NCBI GenBank assembly: GCA_002633025.1
Contig: NMRB01002356.1
Coordinates: 1 to 64,000, forward strand
DNA from: Notospermus geniculatus
Taxonomy: Eukaryota; Nemertea; Pilidiophora; Heteronemertea; Lineidae
Length of the DNA stretch: 64,000 nt
Direction: 5' to 3'
Shown here: piece by piece, positions 35,782-47,433 of the stretch
How positions within the stretch are numbered: position 1 is the first letter of the stretch
How the letters are laid out: every line of letters begins with the position of its first letter
The notes under the pieces: generated by a model
The model's database searches: none
The model's input: only the letters and a program-made list of their open reading frames with translations
Told to the model about the DNA's origin: nothing
Position numbers and translations under genes: made by a program

Positions 35782-37361
35782 TATTTTTTGTCGCAGGTCA
35801 CATCATGGTATTTGATGGAATAAATAAATAAGAGTAATATAGTCTTCGTTGTACATGTATGTGCCACTTTTTATTTACATGTACTTTCCATCATCGCTGC
35901 ATATAAAAGTACAAAAATAACCCAATAGAGCCCATGCCGCTCTAAACCACCCTGCAGTGAGCCATCACTAATGTAGAAATCAAAATCATCAATTACTGCC
36001 ATCACCGCCACAATCCGCCATGTCTCCATAAACAGCCTTGACTCATTACACTCTTCCCTATTCAGGGTGGTGAAAGGCACAGATGGAAAATGCAAAAAAT
36101 AGGCCTTTCTACTGGGTTAAGAGGACACTTTTCAAATATACATGTAGATATTTAAAAACTGCAGTACAAGAGGTGGCTGTTCAACCATTTTCATACAAGG
36201 CATTAAGTTATAGCACGGAAAAGATAATTTACAGATGGACAGGCAGGGTAAAAACATAATACCCTGAGCAACTCTGTTTGGTGGGGACATAAAAACCAGC
36301 ATGTAATATGTGCTGGGCCACGACAAAATAGCCAGTTGGAACTTGCTTGTAAGTATCGACTATGACCTATCCAGTATTGGATGGAGGGAACTCGTTGTAC
36401 CAACCATACAACCCCTTCCCCACCAGTTATGCCAGGTTTGAATTGATAGACACAGCACTAGATCACAAGTCCGTTTTGTAGAAGTAACTGTTTAATACTG
36501 CCCTTTAAACATGATTAACCCTTTACATATGTTTAAATTGGTTTAGGCCTTAAACATGATTATCAATGCGTACTGACATGCATTTCAGACTTGTACCTTA
36601 TCCTGAATGCATTTGTTACCATCGATGGCTTGTTTTACTTTCTCATGATATCCATTGTACTCGCGTCTATAGTTCAGTGGGTTGACTGCAGGTGGGCCAT
36701 GAAATCAACTGGCTGCACTACTAGCACATACACACCTGTCAACAGAATTAACTTTCAACAAATGTGTTGACATCACAGTATCTGCAATGTGAAAGGTTAC
36801 AATATGCAAATACGGAGTGAGAACAGTGAATATTGGTGTCCTCTAAAATTACAATGCAGCGACATCATGAAACTCCACTGGTCTTGCTCTTAGAACTCAA
36901 AATTCACCAAAATCATATCACAGGTTGAATAGAATTAGTATGCTATCCACCCATGATAGACATGCTTTGGTTCTTTTAAAAATAATTTGTAGTTATCATC
37001 TCTTGGCTCAAACATCTAATTTTGGCCAAGTGAGTAAAACTTTCTTCTTCAACATTTGCTTCAAAGATAAATTCACCAATACTAGAAAAGTGAAATTGAT
37101 GGTCCCCACTTGTGGAGTGGGGACCATAATAACGGCGAAAATGTTTTCAACTTTGACATGGCAATGTAATACCGGTGATAAAAATCTAGAAAGCAGAACA
37201 CATTCTTCAGTTGACACTGCAACGGCATGAACAATTCAGTGGAAAGGGTTGATATGTCAATTACTCCAGTGTTGCACGACACGATTATGGATGTTTGTTA
37301 ACTGTGCAGAAACAAGTCAAACTATTGTCCACAACCCCAAAAGGATGAAAGTTGCAACCGT

Positions 37362-37424
37362 TCATGGCCGACCAAAACTTTTTGCATTGAGGATGCCAAA
37401 CACCATTTTTTCCTTGAATTGGTN
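37362..37424 (-). pseudogene. Fragment of HECT ligase last exon, unit A
   Basis: The minus-strand stop codon (37362-37364) and about 20 codons upstream match the last exon of the HECT gene at 55218-55474 (AKSFGRP at the C-terminus). Homology ends at the single N at 37424, before the catalytic cysteine. The sequence to the right (T-rich, then a different HECT piece) does not continue it. Convergent with the integrase gene, as in the complete unit. Confidence 0.85.
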
Positions 37425-37554
37425 TTTTTACGATTTTTGACACTTGAAATTTTGGCATTTTTCCTTGAAAAAGTGCTAAAATTTTAGTGTTTTGACCACC
37501 GCAGTAGCGATTTTCTGGTCTTCCATCTGACCCCCTTCAGAGCCTATATACTGA

Positions 37555-37735
37555 TGCAGCAATAAAATGTTACGCAGTTGAAAGGATGGAAAAGCCTTTT
37601 ACAAGGTATGTTTTGATAGTTCGGTAACTCAACCCACCCTTTTCTAGGACGCGAATGGTATTGACCACAACATTTCTGGCATAATATTGTTGGTAAAGCT
37701 TGCAAGCACATTGAAGTAATAATATTGTGATGGTT
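37555..37735 (+). pseudogene. Isolated HECT exon fragment in opposite orientation
   Basis: Bases 37555-37606 encode the end of a HECT exon (YAVERMEKPFTR with one Tyr to Cys change at its start) followed by the donor AG|GTATGT. They, with the following intron sequence to about 37735, are the reverse complement of 56515-56690. The fragment lies 130 bases from the unit A fragment but points the other way, so the two do not belong to one gene. Confidence 0.8.
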
Positions 37736-37942
37736 GCAGACTTGGGAATGCAATGGTCTTGCCACTGCCAAACCCTTATCAACCTTGCAATGGTTTCATG
37801 TGTGTATGTATGTGTACTTCAACAGGCTGCAAGGTGTGAACAGCATATTAATGCCCTGCATGACATTAATACCAGGTGCTATGTGGGTTACAAGGAAGGA
37901 AACGGCTAATTTCAGCTGGCATTTTAAAGAAAATTCCCTATT

Positions 37943-38414
37943 GCCCGGTTGTTCAGGTCTGGCTCACCTGAGCCTAGCTTATTCCTCAAACTCGAGTTCA
38001 CGTAAGTCGCGCTTATGTCTGGTCATAAGAACAGCTCAATCAATTCCGAGTTCATTGCACAACCTGAATTAAACTTGGGATTACCTAAGCCTGGCTTATT
38101 ACCCTCTTTCCCAATGCATTCCTATACAATTTGCTCGATGATGTATGCCTGGTTAGTGGTTGCTCAGGTGTAGCTTACGTGAGCTGAACCAATGCTTCTG
38201 CCATCTACAAAGTCAGGGCATACAGTGAATAGGCCTACCATTGTAAGTCGCGCTTATAACCACCCCACTGCCAGTTTTATTATGAAAGGCTTAAGCTTGG
38301 CTTGTGTTTGAAGCCCAACCTGCGCAACGCGCTGTGAAATATAAGTCTGGCTTAAGCCACGCTTATGTCGGCATCGACCCAACTCTGGCTTAAGCCAAGG
38401 CTGAACAACCGGGC
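37943..38414. mobile_element. TIR element in the palindrome spacer
   Basis: Ends TTGCCCGGTTGTTCAG and CTGAACAACCGGGCA, about 470 bases apart, with internal repeated CTGGCTTA / TAAGC and AGTCGCGCTTAT words in both orientations. No coding frame. Confidence 0.75.
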
Positions 38415-38437
38415 ATATGGCATTGACCTTTGCATCA

Positions 38438-39250
38438 CTCCACCACCACCACCACCACCACCACCACNNNNNNNNNNNNNNNNNNNNNNNNNNNNNNNNN
38501 NNNNNNNNNNNNNNNNNNNNNNNNNNNNNNNNNNNNNNNNNNNNNNNNNNNNNNNNNNNNNNNNNNNNNNNNNNNNNNNNNNNNNNNNNNNNNNNNNNNN
38601 NNNNNNNNNNNNNNNNNNNNNNNNNNNNNNNNNNNNNNNNNNNNNNNNNNNNNNNNNNNNNNNNNNNNNNNNNNNNNNNNNNNNNNNNNNNNNNNNNNNN
38701 NNNNNNNNNNNNNNNNNNNNNNNNNNNNNNNNNNNNNNNNNNNNNNNNNNNNNNNNNNNNNNNNNNNNNNNNNNNNNNNNNNNNNNNNNNNNNNNNNNNN
38801 NNNNNNNNNNNNNNNNNNNNNNNNNNNNNNNNNNNNNNNNNNNNNNNNNNNNNNNNNNNNNNNNNNNNNNNNNNNNNNNNNNNNNNNNNNNNNNNNNNNN
38901 NNNNNNNNNNNNNNNNNNNNNNNNNNNNNNNNNNNNNNNNNNNNNNNNNNNNNNNNNNNNNNNNNNNNNNNNNNNNNNNNNNNNNNNNNNNNNNNNNNNN
39001 NNNNNNNNNNNNNNNNNNNNNNNNNNNNNNNNNNNNNNNNNNNNNNNNNNNNNNNNNNNNNNNNNNNNNNNNNNNNNNNNNNNNNNNNNNNNNNNNNNNN
39101 NNNNNNNNNNNNNNNNNNNNNNNNNNNNNNNNNNNNNNNNNNNNNNNNNNNNNNNNNNNNNNNNNNNNNNNNNNNNNNNNNNNNNNNNNNNNNNNNNNNN
39201 NNNNNNNNNNNNNNNNNNNNNNNNNNNNNNNNNNNNNNNNNNNNNNNNNN
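38438..39250. repeat. (CAC)n microsatellite running into a 783-N gap
   Basis: About nine CAC/CCA units (to 38467) precede the gap at 38468-39250. Poly-His, poly-Pro or poly-Thr frames here are artefacts of the microsatellite and the N run. Confidence 0.95.
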
Positions 39251-39349
39251 AACACGCTCAACATCCCAGTTGTCCACAAGAAATACGACCAATTCAAGGA
39301 AAAAATGGTGTTTGGCATCCTCAATGCAAAAAGTTTTGGTCGGCCATGA
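39251..39349 (+). pseudogene. HECT ligase last-exon fragment, inverted unit
   Basis: The final 32 codons and stop of the HECT gene, now on the plus strand (NTLNIPVVHKKYDQF to SFGRP). The upstream part with the catalytic cysteine would lie in the adjacent gap, so completeness cannot be judged. Confidence 0.85.
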
Positions 39350-41074
39350 ACGGTTGCAACTTTCATCCTTTTGGGGTTGTGGACAATAGTTTGACTTGTT
39401 TCTGCACAGTTAACAAACATCCATAATCGTGTCGTGCAACACTGTAGTAATTGACATATCAACCCTTTCCACTGAATTGTTCATGCCGTTGCAGTGTCAA
39501 CTGAAGAATGTGTTCTGCTTTCTAGATTTTTATCACCGGTATAACATTGCCATGTCAAAGTTGAAAACATTTTCGCCGTTATTATGGTCCCCACTCCACA
39601 AGTGGGGACCATAAATTTCACATTTCTAGTATTGGTGAATTTATCTTTGAAGCAAATATTGAAGAAGAAAGTTTTACTCACTTGGCCAAAATTAGATGTT
39701 TGAGCCAAGAGATGATAACTACAAATTATTTTTAAAAGAACCAAAGCATGTCTATCATGGGTGGATAGCATACTAATTCTATTCAACCTGTGATATGATT
39801 TTGGTGAATTTTGAGTTCCAAGAGCAAGACCAGTGGAGTTTCATGATGTCGCTGCATTGTAATTTTAGAGGACACCAATATTCACTGTTCTCACTCCGTA
39901 TTTGCATATTGTAACCTTTCACATTGCAGATACTGTGACGTCAACACATTTGTTCAAAGTTAATTCTGTTGACAGGTGTGTATGTGCTAGTAGTGCAGCC
40001 AGTTGATTTCATGGCCCACCTGCAGTCAGCCCACTGAACTATAGACGCGAGTACAATGGATATCATGAGAAAGTAAAACAAGCCATCGATGGTAAGAAAT
40101 GCATTCAGGATAAGGTACAAGTCTGAAATGCATGTCAGTACGCATTGATAATCATGTTTAAGGCCTAAACCAATTTAAACATATGTAAAGGGTTAATCAT
40201 GTTTAAAGGACAGTATTAAACAGTTACTTCTACAAAACGGGACTTGTGATCTAGTGCTGCGTCTATCAATTCAAACCTGGCATAACTGGTGGGGAAGGGG
40301 TTGTATGGTTGGTACAACGAGTTTTTATGTCCCCACCAAACAAAGTTGCTCAGGGTATTATGTTTTTACCCTGCCTGTCCATCTGTAAATTATCTTTTCC
40401 GTGCAATAACTTAATGCCTTGTATGAAAATGGTTGAACAGCCACCTCTCGTAGTGCAGTTGTTAAATATCTACATGTATATTTGAAAAGTTTAACCCAGT
40501 AGAAAGGCCTATTTTTTGCATTTTCCATCTGTACCTTTCACCACCCTGAATAGGGAAGAGTGTAATGAGTCAAGGCTGTTTATGGAGACATGGCGGATTG
40601 TGGCGGTGATGGCAGTAATTGATGATTTTGATTTCTACATTAGAGGTGATGGCTCACTGCAGGGTGGTTTAGAGCGGCATGGGCTCTATTGGGTTATTTT
40701 TGTACTTTTATATGCAGCGATGATGGAAAGTAAATAAAAAAGTGGCACATACATGTACAACGAAGACTGTATTACTCTTATTTATTTATTCCATCAAATA
40801 CCATGATGTGACCTGCGACAAAAAATATATACCCCTTCAAAGCATTCATTTCGAAGCACACAACGGAACAGATCATTAGGTACTGGTGACACATTAGCTG
40901 GGCCTAGAATGAAATAACTCGACCCTCTTGTGAATGTAGGTGGTCGTATTTTGTACATGTACATGTTAGGTACTACTGGTAAATACCAGGTTGGATGGCA
41001 GGGGCCTGTTTCATAAAGTGACTTTAAAGTTTAACTGCATGAACACAAAGTCCCCATGCGACGAGTGAGAGAAT

Positions 41075-41306
41075 AGACTATATCACTCCAAAAGAGCGCA
41101 GCACCTGACGGGTACTACGTACAGCGTCACGACGTCCCGTACTCATTCCATGACATCTTGACGTGAGACGACGTCATGATCTCTGAAACAAGTGGAGGTT
41201 TTTCGAGTGACGTCACCGCGTTCAGAATGGGGCACGGGACGTCGTGACGCTGTAGGCCTAGCTGGCGACCCGTCAGGTGCTGCGCTCTATTGGAGTGATA
41301 GAGTCT
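41075..41306. mobile_element. Fold-back MITE (AGACTMTATCACTCC ends) in the inverted unit
   Basis: Ends AGACTATATCACTCCAAAAG and ATTGGAGTGATAGAGTCT, with inner arms AGCGCAGCACCTGAC / GTCAGGTGCTGCGCT. Absent at the matching sites of the other units (35190-35210 and 53370-53395). Same family as 20164-20390. Confidence 0.85.
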
Positions 41307-41433
41307 ATTACAATTTTATCTGAGAAGAAGCATGTAAATAACATATTCAGGGAATGACAGCAATGCCACAAACCCATTGAACCTGGGGTGGCGAGGGCGT
41401 CTTGACCTGCACTTATCATGCTTAATATACACC

Positions 41434-41754
41434 ATACATGCCCAGGATCCAATCTCCAGAATAGCACAAAATTGACACACAAAATGATAATAACAAGAAG
41501 TCAATCTCCAGAATTCACGAATTTTCGACCCCAACCGGGGTGTTTTTCAAGTGGAACTTTACAATCTGAAACTCTAGAAAAGACTTCATAAGAGTCTGAA
41601 ACTCTAGAAAACTCTGATACTCTATAGAAATGACTCTAGAAGAGTTTTTTCTAGAGTTTCAGATTGTAAAGTTCCACTTGAACAAGACCCCGGTTGTGGT
41701 CGAAAATTCTTGAATTCTGGAGATTGACTTCTTGCTTATTATACATGCCCAGGA
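41434..41754. mobile_element. Fold-back element with a 14-base target duplication
   Basis: The element at 41448-41740 is flanked by ATACATGCCCAGGA at 41434-41447 and again at 41741-41754; the direct copy has it once (about 53246-53261, reverse strand). Arms AAGTCAATCTCCAGAATTC and GAATTCTGGAGATTGACTT surround CTCTAGA-rich sequence. A 12-14 base duplication is too long for most TIR transposons. An arm of the same element lies at 1800-1930. Confidence 0.85.
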
Positions 41755-42722
41755 CATTTTATCTTTAACGAAATCAACCATAAAGGTTCAATTTACAGAG
41801 TATCCCTTTAAACCTCAACAGATTTGCATTCTGACTCTTCCATATGATCGGACCGACCCTTCTGCACGTTTATTGCTAATGTTGTTGAATTCCAACTAGT
41901 TGATCTTATGATACAAAAGGACGAGAACCCCACGAACGATGTGATTGTGAGCGCAGGGTCATCTGTGTAGATGATTTGAATAGGCTAACGTTGGAACACT
42001 AATTGTGCTGAAAATAGCTGTTATCCTCCGCAATGGAATTCAAAGCATCAAGTTAACAGGTTCATGTACCTCTTCGCCACAAAAAGTTGAAGCTCCTGCC
42101 CATTACGTAAAGCCAAAAAAATTCAGGCAGTGAGAGACATCTGGTGGCAACACATGAAGTGTATCCCTCAGTAAGTTCATCGTTCACATCTAAAGCCACA
42201 CTGTATTGAATTCAGAAAGTGCTTATGTCCTTACATCAGTGTAGTGTAAAATGTTCTATACTCTAGCTGAAGACATTAGAGCTCTGCCTGCAGTTTTTTC
42301 ATTGTGTGCTGAAGATTAGGACCTGATTCTTTGAAGTGCGTATCAGGCAAACATTTTGGGGACCATCAGGAGGTTATGAGACTGCTGAGCTGCCTGCACA
42401 GTCCTAACATTTTGAAAATGTCATAAAATTTAATACTGTGAGTGAGGCTTTTAACCTTTATGGTTGATGTAATTCCATGAAGTAAACCCAAATGTGTCAT
42501 GGCCCCCTTGTTTTGGAAAATCTGGAGGCATTCATGGAATTCACTTGTGGAGTACTCTATATCTGTTGAAAGTATTCCTAACAAAAGGGGTGGACTGGGT
42601 AGAAAAAACATGGAATAGATCCTGAAGTGCCACTTCCAGAGGAACCAGAAAAAACATCAAACTTTACGATCAGCATGTTGTTTGATCTTCAAAATGTTAC
42701 ATTTCTTGGGAAAGTGTTCCTA

Positions 42723-43756
42723 CTGGTAGTATCCATTCTATGGACCGAGTCCAAATGGACTGAGTAACTTGGACTGAGTGCCAAAAATGATATAAACAAT
42801 AATAATGAAATGTTGTCACCATAAATTGGTAAGAAATGGTTATCTTCAATATGTAGAACGTGAAAAGAGTTAAGAAAAACAAAACTATAACATTTTGTTC
42901 TTCGCTAAGCCAACCTGAACTCCCCAAGTTACATCAACCCAATAGAGCTCCGCACTCAGTCTATAAAAAAATAGCAACAAAACATGACGACGTCACGTCA
43001 TGTGGCACGCCTTTCGAGGTAACGATTCACGGAATGCGATGCGGGGAATTTTGCAACCTCGTTCCAAAGGTTGCTCCTATACACACGTGGAACAGGCCGT
43101 GCATGCCGTCCTGCGACTGATCCGAAATGGGGCTACCTCGTCCCCATGATATTTCCTGGAAATACCGATACCCAGACATGACGGACCGCCTCTTAAAATC
43201 TTCTGCACATGTTAAGCTGACTGGTCTGTAATTCCTGGCCCGGGTCGTCTTTCTACTTTAGCTCACCTGGGGTGAGCTATATAGGCCTACTGTCATGGTG
43301 CAGCGTCCGTCGTCCGTCGTCGTCGTCCGTTAGGAGGGCAGGTTTTGTAACCGCTGGGCCCATTGATCGGCAGGATTCGGTCCGATTCGATTCTTGGCTT
43401 CGCCGCCAGATGGTGGAAACCAAAAAACACAAAAAGTGCAAAAACCCCAGGGCCCGCATAGGCCTACATAAAACTCCCCAAGTGGTACACTATAGTGTAT
43501 CCAGGAACATCGAAGCAATATGGGATTCCGGTTTGGATGAGCACTCCACTCCAATTTATCTCGGGCAAATTCATGTCCCCACAAACAACAGTGGTCTCAA
43601 TGAGGTACCGGCGGAACTAATTCAAAACGCGGCGCTGATAGTCAACCAGGTTATAACACTAGTGGCGCTCGCGTTTGTAATGGCGGATGTCATGTCAGTC
43701 GGGCATGTCGCGGGTGTGCAGATAGTTTTCAATTTGGCGTATCCATCACCATAAAA
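42723..43756. other. Spacer with a dispersed hairpin repeat
   Basis: No exon recognised. Bases 43258-43430 carry AGCTCACCTGGGGTGAGCT (a perfect hairpin), CGTCCGTCGTCCGT and TTTTGTAACCGCTGGGCCC. This matches the reverse complement of 60800-61014 and is a dispersed repeat type I associate with many marine invertebrates. Confidence 0.55.
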
Positions 43757-45383
43757 ATGGCATCAGGCGAAATGAGTGTGAAAGATTTAAAGGAAGAGCT
43801 GCGAAAGTACCAAGCAAAGGTTACCGGCCGGAAAAAAGATCTTATTGAACGGTAGATCGCAAAGTTTTGGCACCGACCAATGCAAGGCCGACGACGGTAC
43901 TGGCATACTGCATCATGTGCATGATCATGCAAATGCAGTGCACTCAGCGCAAAATGTATTGCTGGAAGGAGCACTGCAGGTTTCTATCTCCTGAGCTTTT
44001 GTGCAGGTAGGCCTATTCCTGTGCGTAGGCTGCCCGTGTAGGCCTTAGCACTAGGCTGCTGTAGCTGTCATGGCTGTGTGTGTGTGTGATGATGATAAGG
44101 CCTATGTGTGTGTGTAGGCCTATGGAGTAGCCTAGGCCTACCGGTAGCCTAGGCTATGCATGATGTATGGTATGACCAGACCGACCAGTAGTTAGTTTGT
44201 GTATGAACTGTCATGCATTCTGTGCATACAACACTGTCACTGTAGGCATCATCAGATCATTTTGTTCACACCAGAGGCCTAGCAGTCCTGTCACAAAATG
44301 ATTTTATTTTTAATACCTCCATGTAGGCCTAGGCCTGTGTGCCTAGGTTAAGTAGGCCTAGTGTCTTCAATCTGATCATGTCTTTTGTCGATGGATGTGA
44401 TTTTCACTAGGCCTAGGCCCAGTGTGTGTTTTGGCGAATTCCCTTTGCTGATGTTCGCAAGGGGTATGTATTTATTTACCTCTGTGTAGATTGGCCTGGG
44501 TGTACCAAATTCACTGGATAAGTGGACATAGCCTAAAGGGCTCATTTAATTTCTTTTGCAGTCTTGAATACTTCCGTCGAAACAAGACTATTGATCAAGA
44601 GGTGGAAAAAGAATGGAACATGCATTTACCAGACTACAGTGCTTTCAAGGACCTACATGGTGGTATCAAACATGATGTCCCACCCATAAGAAAAGAACGA
44701 ATTGAAGAGTATCTGAATTTGTTTGAGAAAGAGTGGGAGAAAAAATACATAGATTATACAATCAGAGGTAATGAAGCATTTCCATCTGCTATTAAGTATG
44801 GATTTTCATTAAAAAGAAACATTTGTGAGAGATTCAGAACCATAGCTCATGCAAGTGAGAGTTACATGCAGCTAAGTCGGTATTGCTCTGGCCTCGTACA
44901 TTTGGACATCAGAGGTTGTGGGTTCAATAGCCAGCCGGGGCCGGTAGTTTTCAATTGTTACTGTAACATACACATTCTATTTTTATATCACTTGAGAAAC
45001 TTTCAAAGCTGGAGGTGAAATCAATGATGAACGCTTAGGCCTACTTGCAATCATGTAGTGAAGGATAATATCATGACTTTCAACTTAAATTTCTAATTCA
45101 TTTTGACAACTTCTCACCTTCCAGGTATATTCGATTTCTCCGGATGTGCGAAGATGACAAGTCATGCTACGTCACATCATGTGTCTGGGTTGAGATGGCG
45201 AAGACCGCTGCCTACCGAGTAGACATTAGCCTCCATGACACGGGAGCTATCAGTGAGGCTCAGTGTGAATGCGGTGCAGGTCAAGGCCCAAGTGCCCACT
45301 GCAAACATGTGGCTGCTGTTCTGTACGGAATAGTGAAATTTCGAGAACAAGGCGAAGTCCTGACAGAGCTCACATGCACACAG
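43757..45383 (+). CDS. SAP-domain / SWIM zinc-finger gene fragment
   Basis: Exon 43757-43851 (ATG in AAAATGGC) encodes a SAP DNA-binding motif (MSVKDLKEELRKYQAKVTGR, then KKDLIER). It joins in phase to 44562-44767, a charged helical exon (RLEYFRRNKTIDQEVEKEW, later ERIEEYLNLFEKEWEKKY). Exon 45125-45383 carries a SWIM finger, CECGAGQGPSAHCKH, i.e. C-x-C-x9-C-x-H, ending at a good donor (CACAG|GTATGT). The frame does not join directly between 44767 and 45125, so a small exon is unseen or has been lost, possibly to the SINE-like insertion at 44866-44960. Relatives that I know with SAP and SWIM modules often continue into a YqaJ-type nuclease domain; none is visible before unit C starts at about 46.2 kb, so the gene is truncated here. 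DNA-related role is inferred. Confidence 0.75.
44866..44965 (+). repeat. tRNA-derived SINE-like insertion
   Basis: AGCTAAGTCGGTATTGCTCT resembles an A box and GTGGGTTCAATAGCC a B box, about 40 bases apart, followed by GCCGGGGCCGG. A tRNA-like SINE head is likely, but it is too degraded for a tRNA gene call. Confidence 0.5.
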
Positions 45384-46169
45384 GTATGTTTCAAAACCAT
45401 TTTGTTTGAAAGTGTTTATTGATGCAAATAAGAATAAACATTACAAGAGCCCAGGGCCGAGGCAAGGCATTACTGGCCCTGGACAAAAGTGACAGACAGA
45501 TATGTAGTTTATACAGAAGAGCGGAATAGGTGGTACAACCAAATGAATATTAAATATGCATTAATGAGATTACAAACAAAAGAATAGGTACAACGTACAA
45601 AAAGTAGGAACACGTGAACAAAAAAGAAGCGATAGTGAACAGAGTGGTTGGCATGCGGCGGGGGGCGAGAAGTTGCAGGAAGGGTATTGAAAAAATTGCC
45701 ATGAGGCATGCTGAAGGGCGAAAAAAAAGAGAAAAGCAGCCAGAGTCAGGAAGTACTGATCGAACACATGTATAAGGAGGAATACGCAAATTCTTTCTAT
45801 TTGCGAGGTTCACTCAGATGTTTACAGCTGGACACAAAATTAATTTGAAGTTATCAATTTCCGTCCGAACCAAAATTCACTTTTTGAAAAAGACCCGTCT
45901 TCTGTTGGTGGGGAGGTATGTGGCGGTGCCATATCTTCCTGTCCTTGTCTTTCTGCTGAGGTGCCCCTTTGGCTGTAAGCCGTGTAATTATGTGGAGACG
46001 GCCCCTTGCTTGGAGTTGCGCAGTAGGGTGCGTACTCGGCCTTCGACCGCGAGACTTGAGCTTGATGAGAGCGTGTCTTCACCTCGCTGTGTTAAAACGT
46101 CGATTTCCCGAATAAAAGTGAATAGAACGTGTAGTAAGCGTTGCGGGATCTGTTCTTAATAATCCTCCG
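45384..46169. other. Unassigned stretch after the SWIM exon
   Basis: No recognised exon. A 113-codon plus-strand frame (45818-46159) is overlapped by minus-strand frames and has no family signature. The start (GAATAAACATTACAAGAGCC) and A-rich composition around 45600-45740 suggest antisense retroelement debris, but I cannot name it. Confidence 0.35.
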
Positions 46170-46620
46170 CTACACATGCTTACCGTAGGCCCCTACGGCC
46201 TAGGGGGTCTACTAGTACTAGGCCTAGCCTAGGCCTAGGCTTACTTACCGTAAGGCTACCGGTAGCCTTACCGGCCTACCGTAGGCCTCCTTACTTCATT
46301 GTACTTAGGCCTAGGCTACTCAACTGCACGTAGGCCTACAGGTAGCTACAGTCATGACAGTCTAGTAGGTAGGCCTACCGGTAGGCCTCTAAAATGGATG
46401 ACTCGCTGTAGGCCTAGGCCTAGCTAGGGGCCTACATAGGCTAGGCTAACATACATTCACCTGTACAAAATGTAGGGCCCAATTTTCAACAAAGTTTAGG
46501 GCCTAGGCCTAACTTCTTTAAAAAAATTTATTGAAAACAAATCGCCATATTCATGAACACACATATACCGGCGTAACTCGATATACTGTAGGCCCTACAT
46601 GTAGGTAGCTACTCTAGGCC
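46170..46620. repeat. AGGCCTA-rich low-complexity region (unit C)
   Basis: Counterpart of 30060-30620; marks the left end of the second direct copy of the integrase-HECT unit. Built of overlapping TAGGCCTAGG and TACCGGTAG words. Confidence 0.85.
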
Positions 46621-46739
46621 TATTTAGGAAAAATTGTGAGTTTTTTTCAATGCTGAATTCTGGAAAAAAAGCGTTCCAATTAGTGCCGGCTTTAAGGGTT
46701 ATGTAAAGCTTGGAGGAATTATAATGACAGTATCCCAGA

Positions 46740-47055
46740 TAGCAAGCATACCAGAAAACCACGTGAAAAAGACGTCTATGAAGACGTGGAAATCACGTAA
46801 TAAGAAGACGTGAAAATCACTTCTTTTTGAAAGTCAGAATCACGTGGTATACACGTCATGGCTGGTCAATAATCACAAGAATGCAACGTGATAAAGACGT
46901 GTTTTACAATTGCTCCTCACGTCTTTTTGACGTCTTTTCATCATCTTTTCCAACGTGTTTTACTANGTGGATTTTACGTCACAAGAATGACGACTGACGA
47001 GTCTGACGAGTTCTGACCAGAAAATCACGTGAAAAACATGTGTCGATGTTATCAG
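46740..47055. mobile_element. Unit C-only insertion rich in ACGTG / ACGTC
   Basis: Absent from unit A, where GACAGTATAATTCC is continuous (30713-30726). Ends TCCCAGATA and TATCAGGGA are inverted, flanked by TA. The interior repeats CACGTGAAAA, AAGACGTC and AATCACGT words in both orientations and has one N at 46966. TA duplication plus TIR suggests a MITE. Confidence 0.75.
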
Positions 47056-47433
47056 GGATAATTCCTCCAAGTGTAAAGTGACGCGAAATCTCGAATTTTT
47101 GATGCAGAAAATCTGGCTAACTGCGCACAAAATGGAGAAAATGAGGCTCGGGGCACCTCCTTATGACGGCTCCCTAGGGCCCCCGAGCCTTGTTTTCCAA
47201 GTATGCAGTTAGCCTGATTTTTTGGGCCATGTCGATTTAGAGGAATCAGAGAAATCAGAGGAAAATTCAGTCTGCAGCCCATCGGACACTAACGATCACA
47301 CCGTTACCATGTAGGCCTACGAAATATATAAATACAGCCGCGTGATCGAGTTAATATCATAATAGCTTTAGTGGACTTGCAACTCGGCCATTTTTCTCCT
47401 AAAGTGTTGGCATTCGGCCCTCGATCAACTCAT

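Larger units (their letters stand above)
33878..37361. other. Noncoding middle of unit A
   Basis: No exon with a family signature. It aligns with 42722-39350 (inverted) and with 51060-55217, apart from copy-specific insertions. A 74-codon minus-strand frame at 36095-35871 (its inverted-unit counterpart at 40516-40737 is also open) contains VMAVIDDFDFYI. It is broken in the third copy (about 53740-53960) and has no recognised family, so I do not call it a gene. Confidence 0.55.
39251..42722. repeat. Inverted copy of the distal part of unit A
   Basis: Reverse complement of 34082-37424, with substitutions, small indels and two private insertions (41075-41306 and 41448-41740); it lacks the 324-bp element of unit A. 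Together with unit A it forms a palindrome with arms of about 3.4 kb and a spacer of about 1.8 kb that contains the gap. Homology ends near 42722 (CTACTGGTAG), short of the integrase gene. Confidence 0.92.

Noticed and set aside
35871-36095. A conserved 74-codon minus-strand gene
   Set aside because: Conservation comes from recent duplication; the third copy is frameshifted and the peptide has no known family.
38365-39462. Long open frames of poly-His, poly-Pro, poly-Thr or poly-Val across the gap
   Set aside because: They consist of a CAC microsatellite plus 783 N, which contain no stop by construction.
44491-44561. An N-terminal extension of the second SAP/SWIM exon
   Set aside because: It begins at TTG, lies in intron sequence, and a good acceptor (TTTTGCAG) at 44554-44561 joins the SAP exon in phase.
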